Both the position numbers and the translations under genes were made by a program. Below the pieces are notes generated by a model. That model had not been told where the DNA came from, ran no database searches, and was given only the letters and a program-made list of their open reading frames with translations. A DNA stretch of 64,000 nucleotides from Theristus sp. LFF4_11. Lineage: Eukaryota; Nematoda; Chromadorea; Monhysterida; Xyalidae. Shown here one piece after another: positions 1 through 14,976 of the stretch; the stretch's first letter is position 1, and every line of letters begins with the position of its first letter. The stretch covers positions 62,001-126,000 of the forward strand of contig JASANC010003532.1 in NCBI GenBank assembly GCA_030248135.1, written 5' to 3'.

Positions 1-93
1 TGGGGAGACCCCCCCCCGCACTTTCGCTACTGATGTGAACTGCTCGCGAGGCAGAAAAATGAATTTTGAATTATTTTGATGATATGATGAAGA

Positions 94-117
94 TGAATGA
101 ATGAATGAATGAATGAA
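94..117. repeat. (GAAT)n microsatellite
   Basis: Short tandem GAAT/ATGA run just upstream of the first gene, probably in its promoter or 5' UTR. Visible directly; no function inferred. Confidence 0.9.
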
Positions 118-161
118 TTTTGCAGAAGGGAGGGCGAAGGAAAAGAACTTAATTTGTAAAG

Positions 162-3100
162 ATGTTTTGGGCCACCGAACTTTGCGAATCTTCCACACTC
201 ACTTTGGGCGATTTGTTAGCGAAAGAAGGTGGCTGTTCGCTTGAAGAAGTTTTGGACGATGATTTTGTGCTGCAAGAACTGAAGAACGAAAATGAGTCGC
301 TCATCAGATTGTGAGTTTATGTTTATAGTCAGTTTCAATTTTCTGTTTTTCTTCATTTCTGAGCTTCAGAAAATGACTGGTTCCCATTTTCAAATTGCTT
401 TTTTTGCTCCATTATTGCTTGGTTTTCAGTTTGCGGACTCCGGAAAATATTCACAAACTGATTGCTCATGCACTGAACGAACCAGCGGGCGAGGCGACCA
501 GCAAAACACGATACAAGTGAGTGGTGGACAATGTTTGGACTCAAATTGAGCAGAAGCAGACACACACTGCGGATGGCGTCAAAACCGTGCATGATGGTTT
601 TTTTAGTTGTTTCAGAGCAGTCACAACGCAAAGTTGGTTTTGTGCATGATGTACCAAAGATTTGGTTGACTTTTGGTTGAATTTTGTTGATAAAAAAATA
701 ATAACTGTCGAAATGCCGAGGCTGCGCACATTTCAATTGCTCTTTGTCTGCGTTTTCTATTCACCTGTTCCCTGCAACAGGTACGCACACATGGCGACCG
801 AAGTGCTTTCAATCGGTCCACTGACGTCAGCCGTCGCCGGTGACCCCGACTGCCTGCGCACACTGACTGACTTCGTGCACACGAGCAAACAGCTGAACTC
901 GCTGCAAGCCAGTTTCTACATGAAAGTCGTCTCCGCTCTGTTGCCACGCGACTCCGCTCAAGTACGATCGCGTTTCGGTTTGCTTTTTGTATTCGGTTCC
1001 TGTTTCGGCCTTTTTCCGTGATCAAATTTTTTTTGAAATGTCCACTTTTTCACAGGTTCTACAGCACATGTGCAGCACGTCGGTCTATCTGTCCGATCTG
1101 ATGCAGCACATCAATACGTCGTCGATATTTGATTTGTTCTATCGATTCATCTCAGTGCCGGAGAGTCAACAAGACACAGAGGAAATAAAACAGGTGGGCT
1201 TCAAAAGATTTGCTTTTCAAAAATTTGAAATTATAAAGTGAGCCGAGTTCGGCATCTGATGTTTACTTTCCTAAATGCATTGATTCGTCACATTCACACG
1301 ATCGGAGTGATTTTTGTTTGTGTGTTTTCATTGAGTATCGAGCAGTGCGCACACTTGTGATTCATGATTTGTTTTCTTGGCAGTGGCTTTGCACGAATCA
1401 TTTCGCGCTGCGGCTCGCCAGTCTGCTGCGTGCGGGCGTTCAACCGCAGACGCACCGTTTGATTGCCGAGCACTGGTGCGAGCTGGTGCGTTTCCTGCGC
1501 GACATGCTCGTCGACGAACACTCGCTCACCGCTGATCCGCTGCTGAACGATCTGCAAAAGTGAGAAACAACCGGTTTTCAGGGGACATTTGTCTTGTGTG
1601 ATCCACTGTTTCGCTGATGTTTCAGCCAGACATAACATCCGTCTGAGCTGGTCATCGATTGTGCTGTGCAGGGGGTACCAGGCGAAACCGCTAGAAACAG
1701 TGCTTGCACGTTGTTATTGAAATTGTATGTTGCTTGCTTCACAGGGTCCGGAACGGAATTCGTGTGTTGACTTTTGTGCAAAGCCCGTGCGGATTTTTGT
1801 TGACCCCAAATCAAAATATTCTGTGTACGTTTCAGTCCAGCAGCGTTGCGCAGAGTGCTCGATCAGATTGCGACGACAAACGAGAGCAACGATGGTGCCG
1901 CTGCGCCTTGCTCGGTGGTCGCGAGCTGTTGCATGATCTTTGAACAGTTGCTGCACATCAGGCACATTCCGCATTGGTACGACACACGGCTTTCGGTTGC
2001 ACACACTGAGTTCAGGGAATCGGTTGTTGTAGTTTTTGTTGCTGGTGTTGTTGTTGTTTTTGTTGCTGGTGTTGTTGTAGTTTTTGTTGCTGGTGTTGTT
2101 GTAGTTTTTGTTGCTGGTGTTGTTGTTGTTTTTGGTGTTGTGATTGATGTTTTTGTTCTTGTTGTTGTTGTGTGCTGCGGCGCTCGACTGAAGTAATACC
2201 CGCTCAGCATTGTGCCCAGTGTCGCAGATGCATTCGATCCGCATTCCTCGGGGGGGGGCACTGATTGACCCCACAGGGTCGGGTCGGGTTCAGTCAGCAG
2301 ACCAAAGGTTGTTCGCGAAAGAGGGAATGGTGTCATGCACGTAAAAGGCAATTCAATGATTTTGAAGCACCTAAACAGTAAACCACCAATTTTCAGTCCA
2401 TCCGAACTGGCGCAACGCGGTGGCAAGCCGCCTCAGTGGGGCGGTGGTCCCCCGCCGGGCACAAGTGCCACCGGCGACGACGCCAGCGGCTCACCGCGGC
2501 TCGCCAGTGAAACAGCTTCAATCGGTTCGACATCTTTCGGTAGTCGCCAAAAACATGTGACACTAAAATTTTTTACCGAATTCACGTGTGGTTCAGGCGC
2601 CGACGAAAGCGGTGATTCTGTGGAGATCTCGTTGGCGGGCGTTGATCGACTGGCAGAGGCGTTGCTCGCTGAACGACTCCCGCAGATCTCCGACGTGCTC
2701 GCCAGACACACGGTGAGAATAAAAATCGAAGAAAATGATAAAGAAAGTCACAACTGCACGCCTATTTTTTCGTTCGCGTTCGGAAGCAGTCAATCTTCAA
2801 CGTATAACTTTGCAGCCCACCAGTTCTGCAGCTGTAGATTCAAGAAGAAACGAGTCGCTGATATCGATCACGCGTCTTTTGGCCACCCTGTACAACGTGA
2901 ATCATCCCGATGCACTGAACGCGCTCTGCCAAACGGATATTGTGCGCATTTGTCTGGTGAGGTTTTGTTGATGCATGTCTGCAAGTTCTTCAAAATCATG
3001 CCCGACTGTGTGGCAGAGACTGCGGTGCTTGCAAGTTGCAACGCGGGTGCATTTGCGATTGCCCCGCCACCGTTCCCCCTGCCACACCATGTAAAACTGA

Positions 3101-6100
3101 CTGACGCTCGCAAACGTGAATGCGCACCCGTAAATTGTGATTATTGGAGGAACGTCACAAAAAAGCAACTGTTTCAGAGTTGGTATGAACGTCGCCCGAA
3201 CAACTCGCTGCTGCACTGCGCCGTCACCACGCTGGTCACGCATCTTCTGTTTTCTCGTTGCACTGCGACATCAGCAAATGTGCCTGACAAATCGAGCGTC
3301 ATGCCAGCGGTGATGCGCCATTTGCTGGTGCACGCAAAATTGGCAACGTTCATTGTGGAACGAGCATCCGATGAGCGAATGCTGGCCGTCAGGTGAGTCT
3401 GCTAGCTGCTTGGCTTCTCAGTTGTTATATTCACTTGCAGATTCAGAAAATGAGTGGCATGTTTTGAATTGCTTGCACCCCCACTAGTTCGAAGCTCCGG
3501 TGGTTTTGCTGGGTGGAGGGGGTGAATGGACTGTTGGACGTCCCGTCTGTCAATCAGTCCTGTACTAGAGTTTTAAAGCCATCGGAAAGTTTTCAAGTTG
3601 TTCTTTCTTAGCATATATGGAATCCTTCGACCTTCATAGAATGGCGCGTTAGTATCGTGCGAGCTTGATTTCCCATGAACCGAAACCCCGTCACACAGAC
3701 GTTCGCAATTTTTGTGTCTCCAGGAATCGTTCGTCAGCGTACGCGAATGTCATGGAGTTGGCACTGCAACTCGAAAGCGCTCGCACAATCGGACCGAATT
3801 CGGCGCATATCGATTCACTTTTGAATGGTTCGTTAAAACTTTTGGTTCAAGACAAACTGTTTTTCTTTTCCCGGAAACCGAGAATCAACGCGTTTAATGA
3901 GACCCCCCGACGCGTGTCTCTGTTTGTTGCATTCAACCGTGTCGTCGGTTTGTTTCAGAACTTCACTATGCAACGGAATGGGCGACGTTTGTGGAAACCG
4001 TGCTTGCTCCGTATAAAGCCGACAACGAGCCGGATAACGTTTGTTTTTGTCTCTTTTGTTGGTGTTCTGAGCCGTATTCAAAACCGTACTGAAAGTTGTT
4101 TTTGTCAGTTTCTGTCGTTTCAGTTCCAGCATGACCGTAAATTAGTTTTATAAAAACTGTCGCACGTTTTTGCAGGTCGATTCGCAGGGCATCGGCTCTC
4201 TGAGTCGAGTAGACGAGGAGGATTTCGACATTGCTGCAGACGGCACCAGCTCCAGCATGGCTGCACAGGTTTCTAATGTTCGCAATCGAAGCTTGATGCT
4301 TAATTTTGAAAAGGAACATTGTTTTTGGTAACGTTAGTCTGTTTCACTGTCAGTGTTTCGCCGAGTTCAAGAGTCAAACGGGAGCGCCGACGCACATAGC
4401 CGACCAAATCGGCGTCAGCATGCACGCGTACACGGCGCACGACGACCCCACTGCCGAGTCGGTCAACACTGGATTCGATTCTGGGTTTTTTTCTCGGCTT
4501 TCTCAGTTGAAATTGTGTTTCAATATGCCGTTAACAGTCATAATTGTGAACACACAAAGACACTGATGCAAAAATATGAAAAGAAAGTGAAATGAACGGA
4601 ATTTTTTTTTGAGGCCACGCGGCTAGGGTTAGCTGGTTACCTTATAACCTCATAAGGCACTGTTCATGTTGGTTTGGCCTTTCACCCTTGTCTATTGTGT
4701 TCATTTTTTTTTGCAGCGCGCTCGCAGCTCAGGCGAACATGCTGGATTTCTCAATCGAAGATGCCAATGATATGGTGATTTCGCAATCGGTGAACTGTTT
4801 TGTTCTCAATCAGTGCTCAATTTCTGATCGTGAATTGTTTCAGCCACCGGGCGAATGGGCGTTTGAGGAGCTGTGCAACCGAAAACTGTGCGACACGATT
4901 GACGAGTCTGCGTCTGGCGAGTCGGTCAGTCTCGGCTCGCTCGCGTCAACCGCCGCTGCCGGTGACACGGCGCTGGCATCGAAAAAGCAAAGTGTCGTCG
5001 AAGGTTGGTGTTGGTGCGATTGAATTGCGTCTACTGTGTCGTCTGACGCATTCCTTCTTTTGGTAGTGCTCATTTTGAACTGATAAAAGTGTTGCATGCT
5101 TCACCAGTGCGATATTCTGAATAAGTACCATTATGTGCTGGTTGGTGTTCTATGTTGCTTGCATTGCGTTTTATTTCTTTAAAATGATTACCATTGTTTT
5201 ATTGTCGTTTTTCTGACACTGACAGTGTGGACCACCACTAGTGCTGCTTAACGTGCCTGACCATTGCAGACTCCTTTACCCGCTTCGGTCGTGTTGCCGA
5301 CTCGACAGCCAAGGCAGACAACGGCGGCGACTGGCCTGGCGTGATTGAGGGCGCATTTGAGCGCGGACACGATAATGAGAACGCTTGTAGAACGTTAGTT
5401 GGCGCCGGTTAACATCGTTGAAATGTTATGATGCTTGCGCAGGATGCAGCCAGTTCGTGCCACCCGTTGTCCAAACCCAGCTCCAGTGCTTGTTCGCGCT
5501 CAATTCAGAAACTCCACACTGTTACAAACCTTGACCCTGCCTGCATACTCGACATCTTTGCCTGAGAATATTCGAAATATGCAGAAACTGTCAAATTATT
5601 ATTTTTCGTTGTTTTTTTTTGTTTGTGCAGCGAGTGGCCGCCAGTGGAGTGGCAGCGTGTGCGCGAGGACGAGACGACGAACAACGCCAATAATGCGAAC
5701 AGCACAAACGGCAGTGTTGACAGTGACGACGACAATGCGATGACGCCAGTTGACGACGATGAACAGTGGCCAACGATGGCAAGCACGTCAAATGGACCAA
5801 CCGACACGTCAACTGGTGACACCGATGACGACTGGGCAATGTTCGATAGCAGAGGTTGGTGTGCGTGCGTGCGTGGCATCGGCATGTATGCGATACAGAG
5901 GAGAATGCACTGGAAATAGTGGTATTGTGGGTTTATTCAAACGTGTCCGGGCTGAAATGACGTCATTTGCTTTAAAAACGCCCGTTTGTCAAAGTACAGG
6001 CACTATAATGTCAGTTTGATGTGACGGATTCGACATTCACCATTTGTATACGGGAAGAAACCGGCTAAACGGAAAGTCTGGTTTGCTGTGAACAGGCAGC

Positions 6101-8520
6101 GCATGTTTCGCGGCACATGACGTCATTTCAGTAGGACACGTTTAAAAAAAATAGGTTATACACTGATTGGGTATACAATATTTGACACTATGAAATGAGT
6201 AGGGTTGGCAAAATACCGTTTTTTTCAAATCGTGGTAAACCTGTATTTTTACCGGTAAAATTACGGTAATTTTACCGGAAAAAAACGAAAGCCAAAAAGT
6301 TGTAAAAACCCACATATTTTTCGCAGCCGACTTTAAACTTGAACCAGGATTTGTGAAAACAACTTTCAGAATGCTTTGTTCAAATTATCGTGCACCAACA
6401 AAGAAAATAAATTATGTTTGGGCTTGAAAACCCAAAAGGTCAGCAATAAATCGAACATTATCTTTTGCTCAATCGTTTATATTCCACCAATTACACAGGA
6501 AAAAACCACAGCGTTTTCACCGGACAGTCTTTGGTCACAATAGACGAACACAATTTGCTGCAATAACGCAGTTAAACCGAATTTAGAGTCAGTACAGATC
6601 AAAAAGAAAACAAATCAGTAATTGTGTAAGAAAGACCATTTTGAGCGACATTTGGAATTTTTGAAATTTTCAGCTCAGCTCGGCAGCTCCAGCCGATTCT
6701 TGCACCTCGCTTAGCAGTTCTTTCAAAACATCAGTGTCAATTTCGTCATCATATTTTTCTTGGTCACAGATTTTCTCATTTTCTCATCAGAAATGATATA
6801 ACTCAGGGTCCGAAATTGAAAAAAACGAAAAAAAACGAAAAAAAACGGAAAAATACAGAAACGGTCTTTTCCCGTTTTTTAAGGCACCAATTTTTGCCCT
6901 GGTAAAAAACGCGTATAAATACGTGTATTTTACCGGTAAAAACCGGTATTTTTACCATGCCAACCCTAGAAATGAGTGAATGAAATGGAAGACAGTGCCA
7001 ATGAAATATGCTTGCTTGACGCTGTGGTGGTGAGTCGAGTGGTTGCGCGCGCGCCTCGAGAAGCTGTTTGTCGTTCGCCTTCGAAATTCTCAGTCTTTTC
7101 ACTGCAGTTCGACTGTGTTGGTTAGTCAGGTGAATGGGGTAATTAGTAGCTGTTATTGCAGCCAATCAGCAGCACTCGCCAGCACAGCCACCAGCCAATC
7201 GGCGCGTCACTCCGCCTCCTCCGGCGCCGGCCGTGGCCAGCAGCACTGAGGCGGCCTCCTCTGGCACAATAATGTGCGACGCCGAATGGGCGCTGTTCGG
7301 CCTGCCGCACACGTCCGCGGCAGCGCACGGCTTCGGCGCTGCGATTGCGGCTGCCGCTGCGTCACCGGTGAGTTGCGCGTGCGCTGTCGTTGCTGGTTGT
7401 GCATCGCCGCCACTGCGGAAACGTCTTACACGCGTTTTTGACGTCAGCCAGGCGGCACGCACCAACGTTAGCGGACGCTCGCTCGCACACTGCTGCACTG
7501 CAGCGACGTGTTCTGTTGGCCGATTCGCATGCAGTCAATCGGCGCAACGATTGAAGTGGACATTTTCTGCGATATTTTTTCCGCAGCCCAGTTCCCGAAA
7601 ACCGAAGCACCAGACTCCGGTGGTTTGGTGTCGGGGCGGTTGAACGGCTGGCATTCCGTGTACCAATGCCGTTGCAACGAGCGGTTGCAACTGTCAACCC
7701 CCCCCCCCATTCCGCCGCCGTCCTGGGGAAGCCAGTGATTCGAGCGCATTGTACTTTCGATATGGAAGTCGAAAACAAGCAATAACATGCGCAATCAAGC
7801 CCACTAAAACGGGTTTATTCAGGACTCGCCAGTCGGCGGGCAAGCGTTCGAGGCGCTCTGCGGTCGTCGGCTGTGCGGCGAGTCGCCGACGGTCGCCGCG
7901 AAGTTTCCGGACGAGCAACGGCAACCGTTCGGCCGTCAATCACCGAAACGCAAGGTCGACCATTCGCCCGTGCGCGGTGATCTGTTTGCGGGCGTGTCCG
8001 TGCTGGACAGTTCCGGCTCGTCGCCGAGCGCGAATGAGTCGGCAGACGACGGCGTTGACGCGCCTGCGGACGCGGCACAGCCGAGGATGGTCGGCGCAAC
8101 CAGCGGCAACGCCACCGGCGGCAATGACGAGGATTTATTTGCAAGGTCCGTGTCCACTGCGATTCGAAACTCGAAACATTGTGTGCGCTTGACGGTTTAG
8201 TGTGCTGGCGCTGATGAGCAGTAGTGGCACGGTGTTCTTTTTTTGCACCATCCTGTGCCTGTCGCCAGAGTCACCAATTTTTCCATGTAGTGTGTGGGTG
8301 TGTGGCTACTGTGGTAAGCTGGGCGAGTGTTCAATTGTGGCCCAATAGTTGCGGCCCGCTCGTTGCCGAATCCGCATTCGTCCGCGTTGGAGTCGAACGG
8401 GCCGCAATAGCACATCAACCCCACATCACCACCGCATTAGTATTTTATTTTTGTCGGCACTTTCTGAAACAATACAAAAGTGTGTTGCTGATCATTGTCA
8501 CTTTCAGGCTGCGTCAGTGA
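162..8520 (+). CDS. PP6 phosphatase regulatory subunit (SAPS domain)
   Basis: Regulatory subunit that targets the catalytic subunit of Ser/Thr phosphatase 6; PPP6R1-3/Sit4-associated family. I join 20 exons: 162-310, 430-516, 781-961, 1056-1193, 1384-1559, 1836-1976, 2397-2712, 2816-2956, 3178-3392, 3724-3827, 3959-4038, 4176-4268, 4354-4484, 4717-4774, 4844-5003, 5270-5393, 5631-5854, 7162-7367, 7823-8145, 8508-8520 (1019 aa, all phases consistent). The N-terminus MFWATELCESSTL, followed by an acidic helix, matches the family's MFW start, and the helical SAPS repeat runs to roughly residue 580. The rest is acidic and low complexity, with Trp-containing acidic patches (DDDWAMFDS) as in vertebrate PPP6R tails. 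The last exon (four codons plus stop) is the least certain. Intron 17 holds a MITE and a hAT element. AATAAA at 9429 could serve as the poly(A) signal. Confidence 0.9.
2023..2138. repeat. 24-bp GTT-rich minisatellite in PPP6R intron 6
   Basis: About four to five tandem copies of a 24-bp unit (GTTTTTGTTGCTGGTGTTGT plus four bases), differing mainly at one T/A position. It lies inside an intron; reading it in any frame gives only Val- or Asn/Thr-rich low complexity, so it is not coding. Confidence 0.85.
5923..6160 (+). mobile_element. MITE family 1, copy 1 (CRE-bearing)
   Basis: About 238 bp starting TATTGTGGGTTTATTC and ending GGTTATA, one of five copies in the window. The termini are imperfect inverted repeats of about 40 bp, each containing the palindrome TGACGTCA. 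TA at both edges fits a TA target duplication (Tc1/mariner-like). Non-coding; inside PPP6R intron 17. Confidence 0.85.
6200..6968. mobile_element. Non-autonomous hAT element with 8-bp TSD
   Basis: 769 bp bounded by 11-bp terminal inverted repeats TAGGGTTGGCA / TGCCAACCCTA and flanked by a perfect 8-bp direct repeat GAAATGAG (6192-6199 and 6969-6976). Eight-bp duplications and ends of this type are hallmarks of hAT transposons. The interior is AT-rich, with many ACCGGTAAAA-like motifs near both ends, and has no transposase reading frame, so it must have moved in trans. It lies in PPP6R intron 17, next to MITE 1 copy 1. Confidence 0.9.
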
Positions 8521-11932
<3,412 letters not shown>

Positions 11933-12389
11933 GAACAGAGTTGATTTTTTTTGCGGAAAATTTCTTCTTTTGGTTGACATAGTCCGGTGTCATGTACAAA
12001 ACTTGTTTGTTGGTTTTTTTTGCGCTTTTTTGCCCCATCGATTGACTGAATCTGCCTTGATTGATCAGGGTTCGTTTTTTTCTCCGCTGATTTCTCATTT
12101 GCGATTTACTCGGTGTCGATTTGTGTACATGTTCTTTGAGTGAATGAATTTTCTGTGATTATATTGGAGCACTTTAATAACAAATCACAATTAACAACGA
12201 ATGAAGGTCAAAGAAAAGTTTCTGGCGGCCGACTTTTTGACTGTTCAGTTATATTGACTGTGCTTGCGACAATGCACCGCCAGTATCTTGGCGTTTATTA
12301 ATGTTCAGTGTTCAGTTTCATTAGAGCTTCAGAGATTCCGGCGATTTTTTAGCAGAGCGAACTGAATAACTTACTGCTGGACCAGAAAA

Positions 12390-14976
12390 ATGACTCCGCA
12401 CAAATGCCCTGTGCCGAACTGCACAAAGCGATACGAAAAGCCGAACTTTTTACAGCGACATTTGGCAAAAGTGCACGGACACGTGGTTAAACAGGTGGGG
12501 AGCAACTGAAACGTTGGTCTTGAAATGAAACTGAAATTCACCAATCAGCGGCCACATTCATTGTAAATTAGAAGGCCACTTGCGTAGACGTGAACAACAT
12601 AACTTGTTTTTGAATTCAACCTAAAAAATCGGTCTTACTCGGCATCACCAACCAATCAGCACTGTGCGAGCACTTTTCCCCAATTGATACGTCTCTCAGG
12701 AGCCATTTGATGAGTGGCATGTGCATCAGCACTGTGCCCCGTCGAGCGACGGTGTCTCACCGCGACAACGCAGCACCGACGATACGCTAGCTCCGTCCAA
12801 CGTCACAACGCCACAAGCGACTCGCCCGTCTGATGCGCATGCACCGAAGCGCTCACTCGGTACAACTGCGAACGGTCGGTTGGAAATGTTTCGTCAAAGT
12901 TCTTGTGGCAGTAACAAACGCAGCAAAACAGGCGTTGATTTTAAGCGAGTGCTCACAAGTGTGCACGGTGTGGCAAACCGTTTGCAAACGCACTGTTTTT
13001 ACGTCGACATTTGCACAAGCAACATCCGACGACCAGTGGTGGTTTTTGTAAGTGAAAGTACATTGCTTTCCCGGCTGACCGTATCCCAGCTACCGTATTA
13101 CCCCCATTAAACCCCCCCCCACCACCATCAATCCCCCCACCCACCAATAAACCCCCACCCCACGGCAAGTTTCTGAAGAACCCCCCCCACAAATAATCCC
13201 CCATGGGGGTTAATTGGAAACCTGTTTGAAACACATACCCAGCGAATTCAGTGGCTGAATGCAGTGACATTGGTGAAATTGTGCTACCAAAGGACCCAAA
13301 GGGATGAGTTAATGGTAATTTCATTACAAAAGGCTGTTACAAAAGGAAATCTCTGTGAAAAGTAGAAGTTTCTGCGACTTTCTTGCCTGCCATGCAAGGT
13401 ATTTTTGCCGTTTTTCAACAAACACCCACCCCTAGAATTTGTTTGTAAATAACCCCCCCCCACCAATAATTCCCCCCCCCCACCAATAAACGCCCACCCT
13501 TAAAAGTCGCTGACGTATTAATCCCCCATGGGGGTTTATTGGAGATAATACGGTATGCTAATGCTACTTTTAATAGCACTGCAAGTAAACCCTACCCGAT
13601 AGCTATCAATAACAATTTTCTGAACTGAAATAACGATTAATTTGAGCGACTCAAAGCACTGATTCAGATCATAAAACTGAGTGTCGATGTTTTGTGTTCA
13701 GTCAGCGCCGTGAAATGTCCCCATTGCAAGCGACCATTCAACAACAACGAATTCCTGAATCGTCACATCACAATGAAACATGGCGTTCTCGCTGAGGACA
13801 ACGCAAGTCCTAGTACGAACACTGGTCAGAACACGCCAGCCGAGTGCAGCTCACCCGGTCAAGAGCAGCCGCTCTCGGCTCAGCCGCCCGTCGCGAAACG
13901 GCTACATTTGGATGACTCCGTCCGTTCACCGGTGACGATGCAAACAGCAAACTATGCGCTCAATAATGGACAGCACGATGTGGCACTGGTGCTGAACGCG
14001 AAGGGAGAAGCTGTCGTGCGACATGATGGTGAGCACGCAAACGCAATCGTACATACGTGCGGTTCGGTAGTTTTTTTTTAGATTTGCGTCACCGATTGAC
14101 TTTTCAACCAGTGTTGTTGTTGTTGTGCGTTGCCGCCGCTGCGGAATTGTGTCGCACCAATCTAGCATCATTAGCCAGGGCTGCATGTGAACGATATTCT
14201 TCGACCAGCTCGAGACCGCGAATGCGCGCTCAGACGCTCGCGCACTGCGACGTTTGTTGCGCGAAAACGAACCGTGCGGTGTACAGTCGCATCTACACAA
14301 ACCCGTTCCATGGTGTTCGTTGGTGTGCAGGGGCAACAGTGCACGTCGCGTCGACCAGCAGCGCAGCAACGCCGGCGGTAAACTGCGCCAAATGTGCATG
14401 GTTGGAAGCACAACTGCAACAGTGTCGTGCGCAGTGTGCGGTCTACCGAACGGACCAACAGGATGAACAGCATCTGGCTGCTGTTATGGTGCAGGTGACT
14501 TGAGGTGACATCCAATAGAAACTGAATAGGAGCAGTGTCGTGTCACATTAATTCCGCACGAAATACAGTCTTTACGGTCGAGCTTTAACCGATGTGCAAT
14601 GTGCGTCTTGTTTGGCGAGTTTGTTGGACCAGTCCAGTGAGCCGAATTTAAACGCAGCCAATCGTGTGATTGCCAGTGATTGCCACACAGCCAATGAAGT
14701 TCTGCCGCTGAGCAGAACTAAACAGCAGCAGAAGCCACCCGACGTGTGTGCGTACACCGTTTTCAGGAGAACCTGACACTTCGCCGGCGGGTGACGCGCA
14801 TGCAACGCCAGTTGAGCGAGTTTTATCGTCTACTGGAAGAATATCGAAATCGAGATGAACAAGTGAAACGGGAGCCAACCGACAATGGCAATACTGCTAT
14901 TGGTGACAATGCAGACGAACAAATCGATGTAGCACAAATGCTACTGGCACGGTCGAGTGAACGTCAGTGCACTTGA
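12390..14976 (+). CDS. Three-finger C2H2 zinc-finger protein with C-terminal coiled coil
   Basis: Six exons: 12390-12494, 12700-12874, 12946-13047, 13702-14028, 14331-14494, 14767-14976, giving 360 aa with consistent phases. Finger 1 is at the N-terminus (CPVPNC then HLAKVH, C-x4-C spacing). Finger 2 follows after about 90 residues (CARC then HLHKQH). Finger 3 is about 30 residues further on (CPHC then HITMKH). The middle is Ser/Thr/Gln-rich. The C-terminus has a Cys-rich helix (CAKCAWLEAQLQQC) and a charged coiled coil (LRRRVTRMQRQLSEFYRLL). The architecture suggests a nuclear DNA- or RNA-binding factor that may dimerise, but I do not recognise the family. Intron 2 is only 71 bp; intron 3 contains a TIR element. 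Confidence 0.8.
13091..13555. mobile_element. C-rich TIR element in zinc-finger intron 3
   Basis: 465 bp starting TACCGTATTACCCCCATTAA and ending with its near complement (ATTGGAGATAATACGGTA). TA at both ends fits a TA target duplication. The interior has runs of eight to ten C and two perfect CCCCCATGGGGG palindromes (about 13200 and 13525), suggesting two related half-units. No coding capacity. The termini resemble those of the element at 51633-51898. Confidence 0.7.

Noticed and set aside
1714..2426. Open frames rich in Asn/Thr or Val across the PPP6R intron 6 minisatellite
   Set aside because: Produced by a 24-bp GTT-rich tandem repeat inside an intron; the frames overlap confirmed PPP6R exons on the other strand.
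2868..3243. Minus-strand frames opposite PPP6R exons 8 and 9
   Set aside because: Shadows of GC-rich coding exons on the plus strand.
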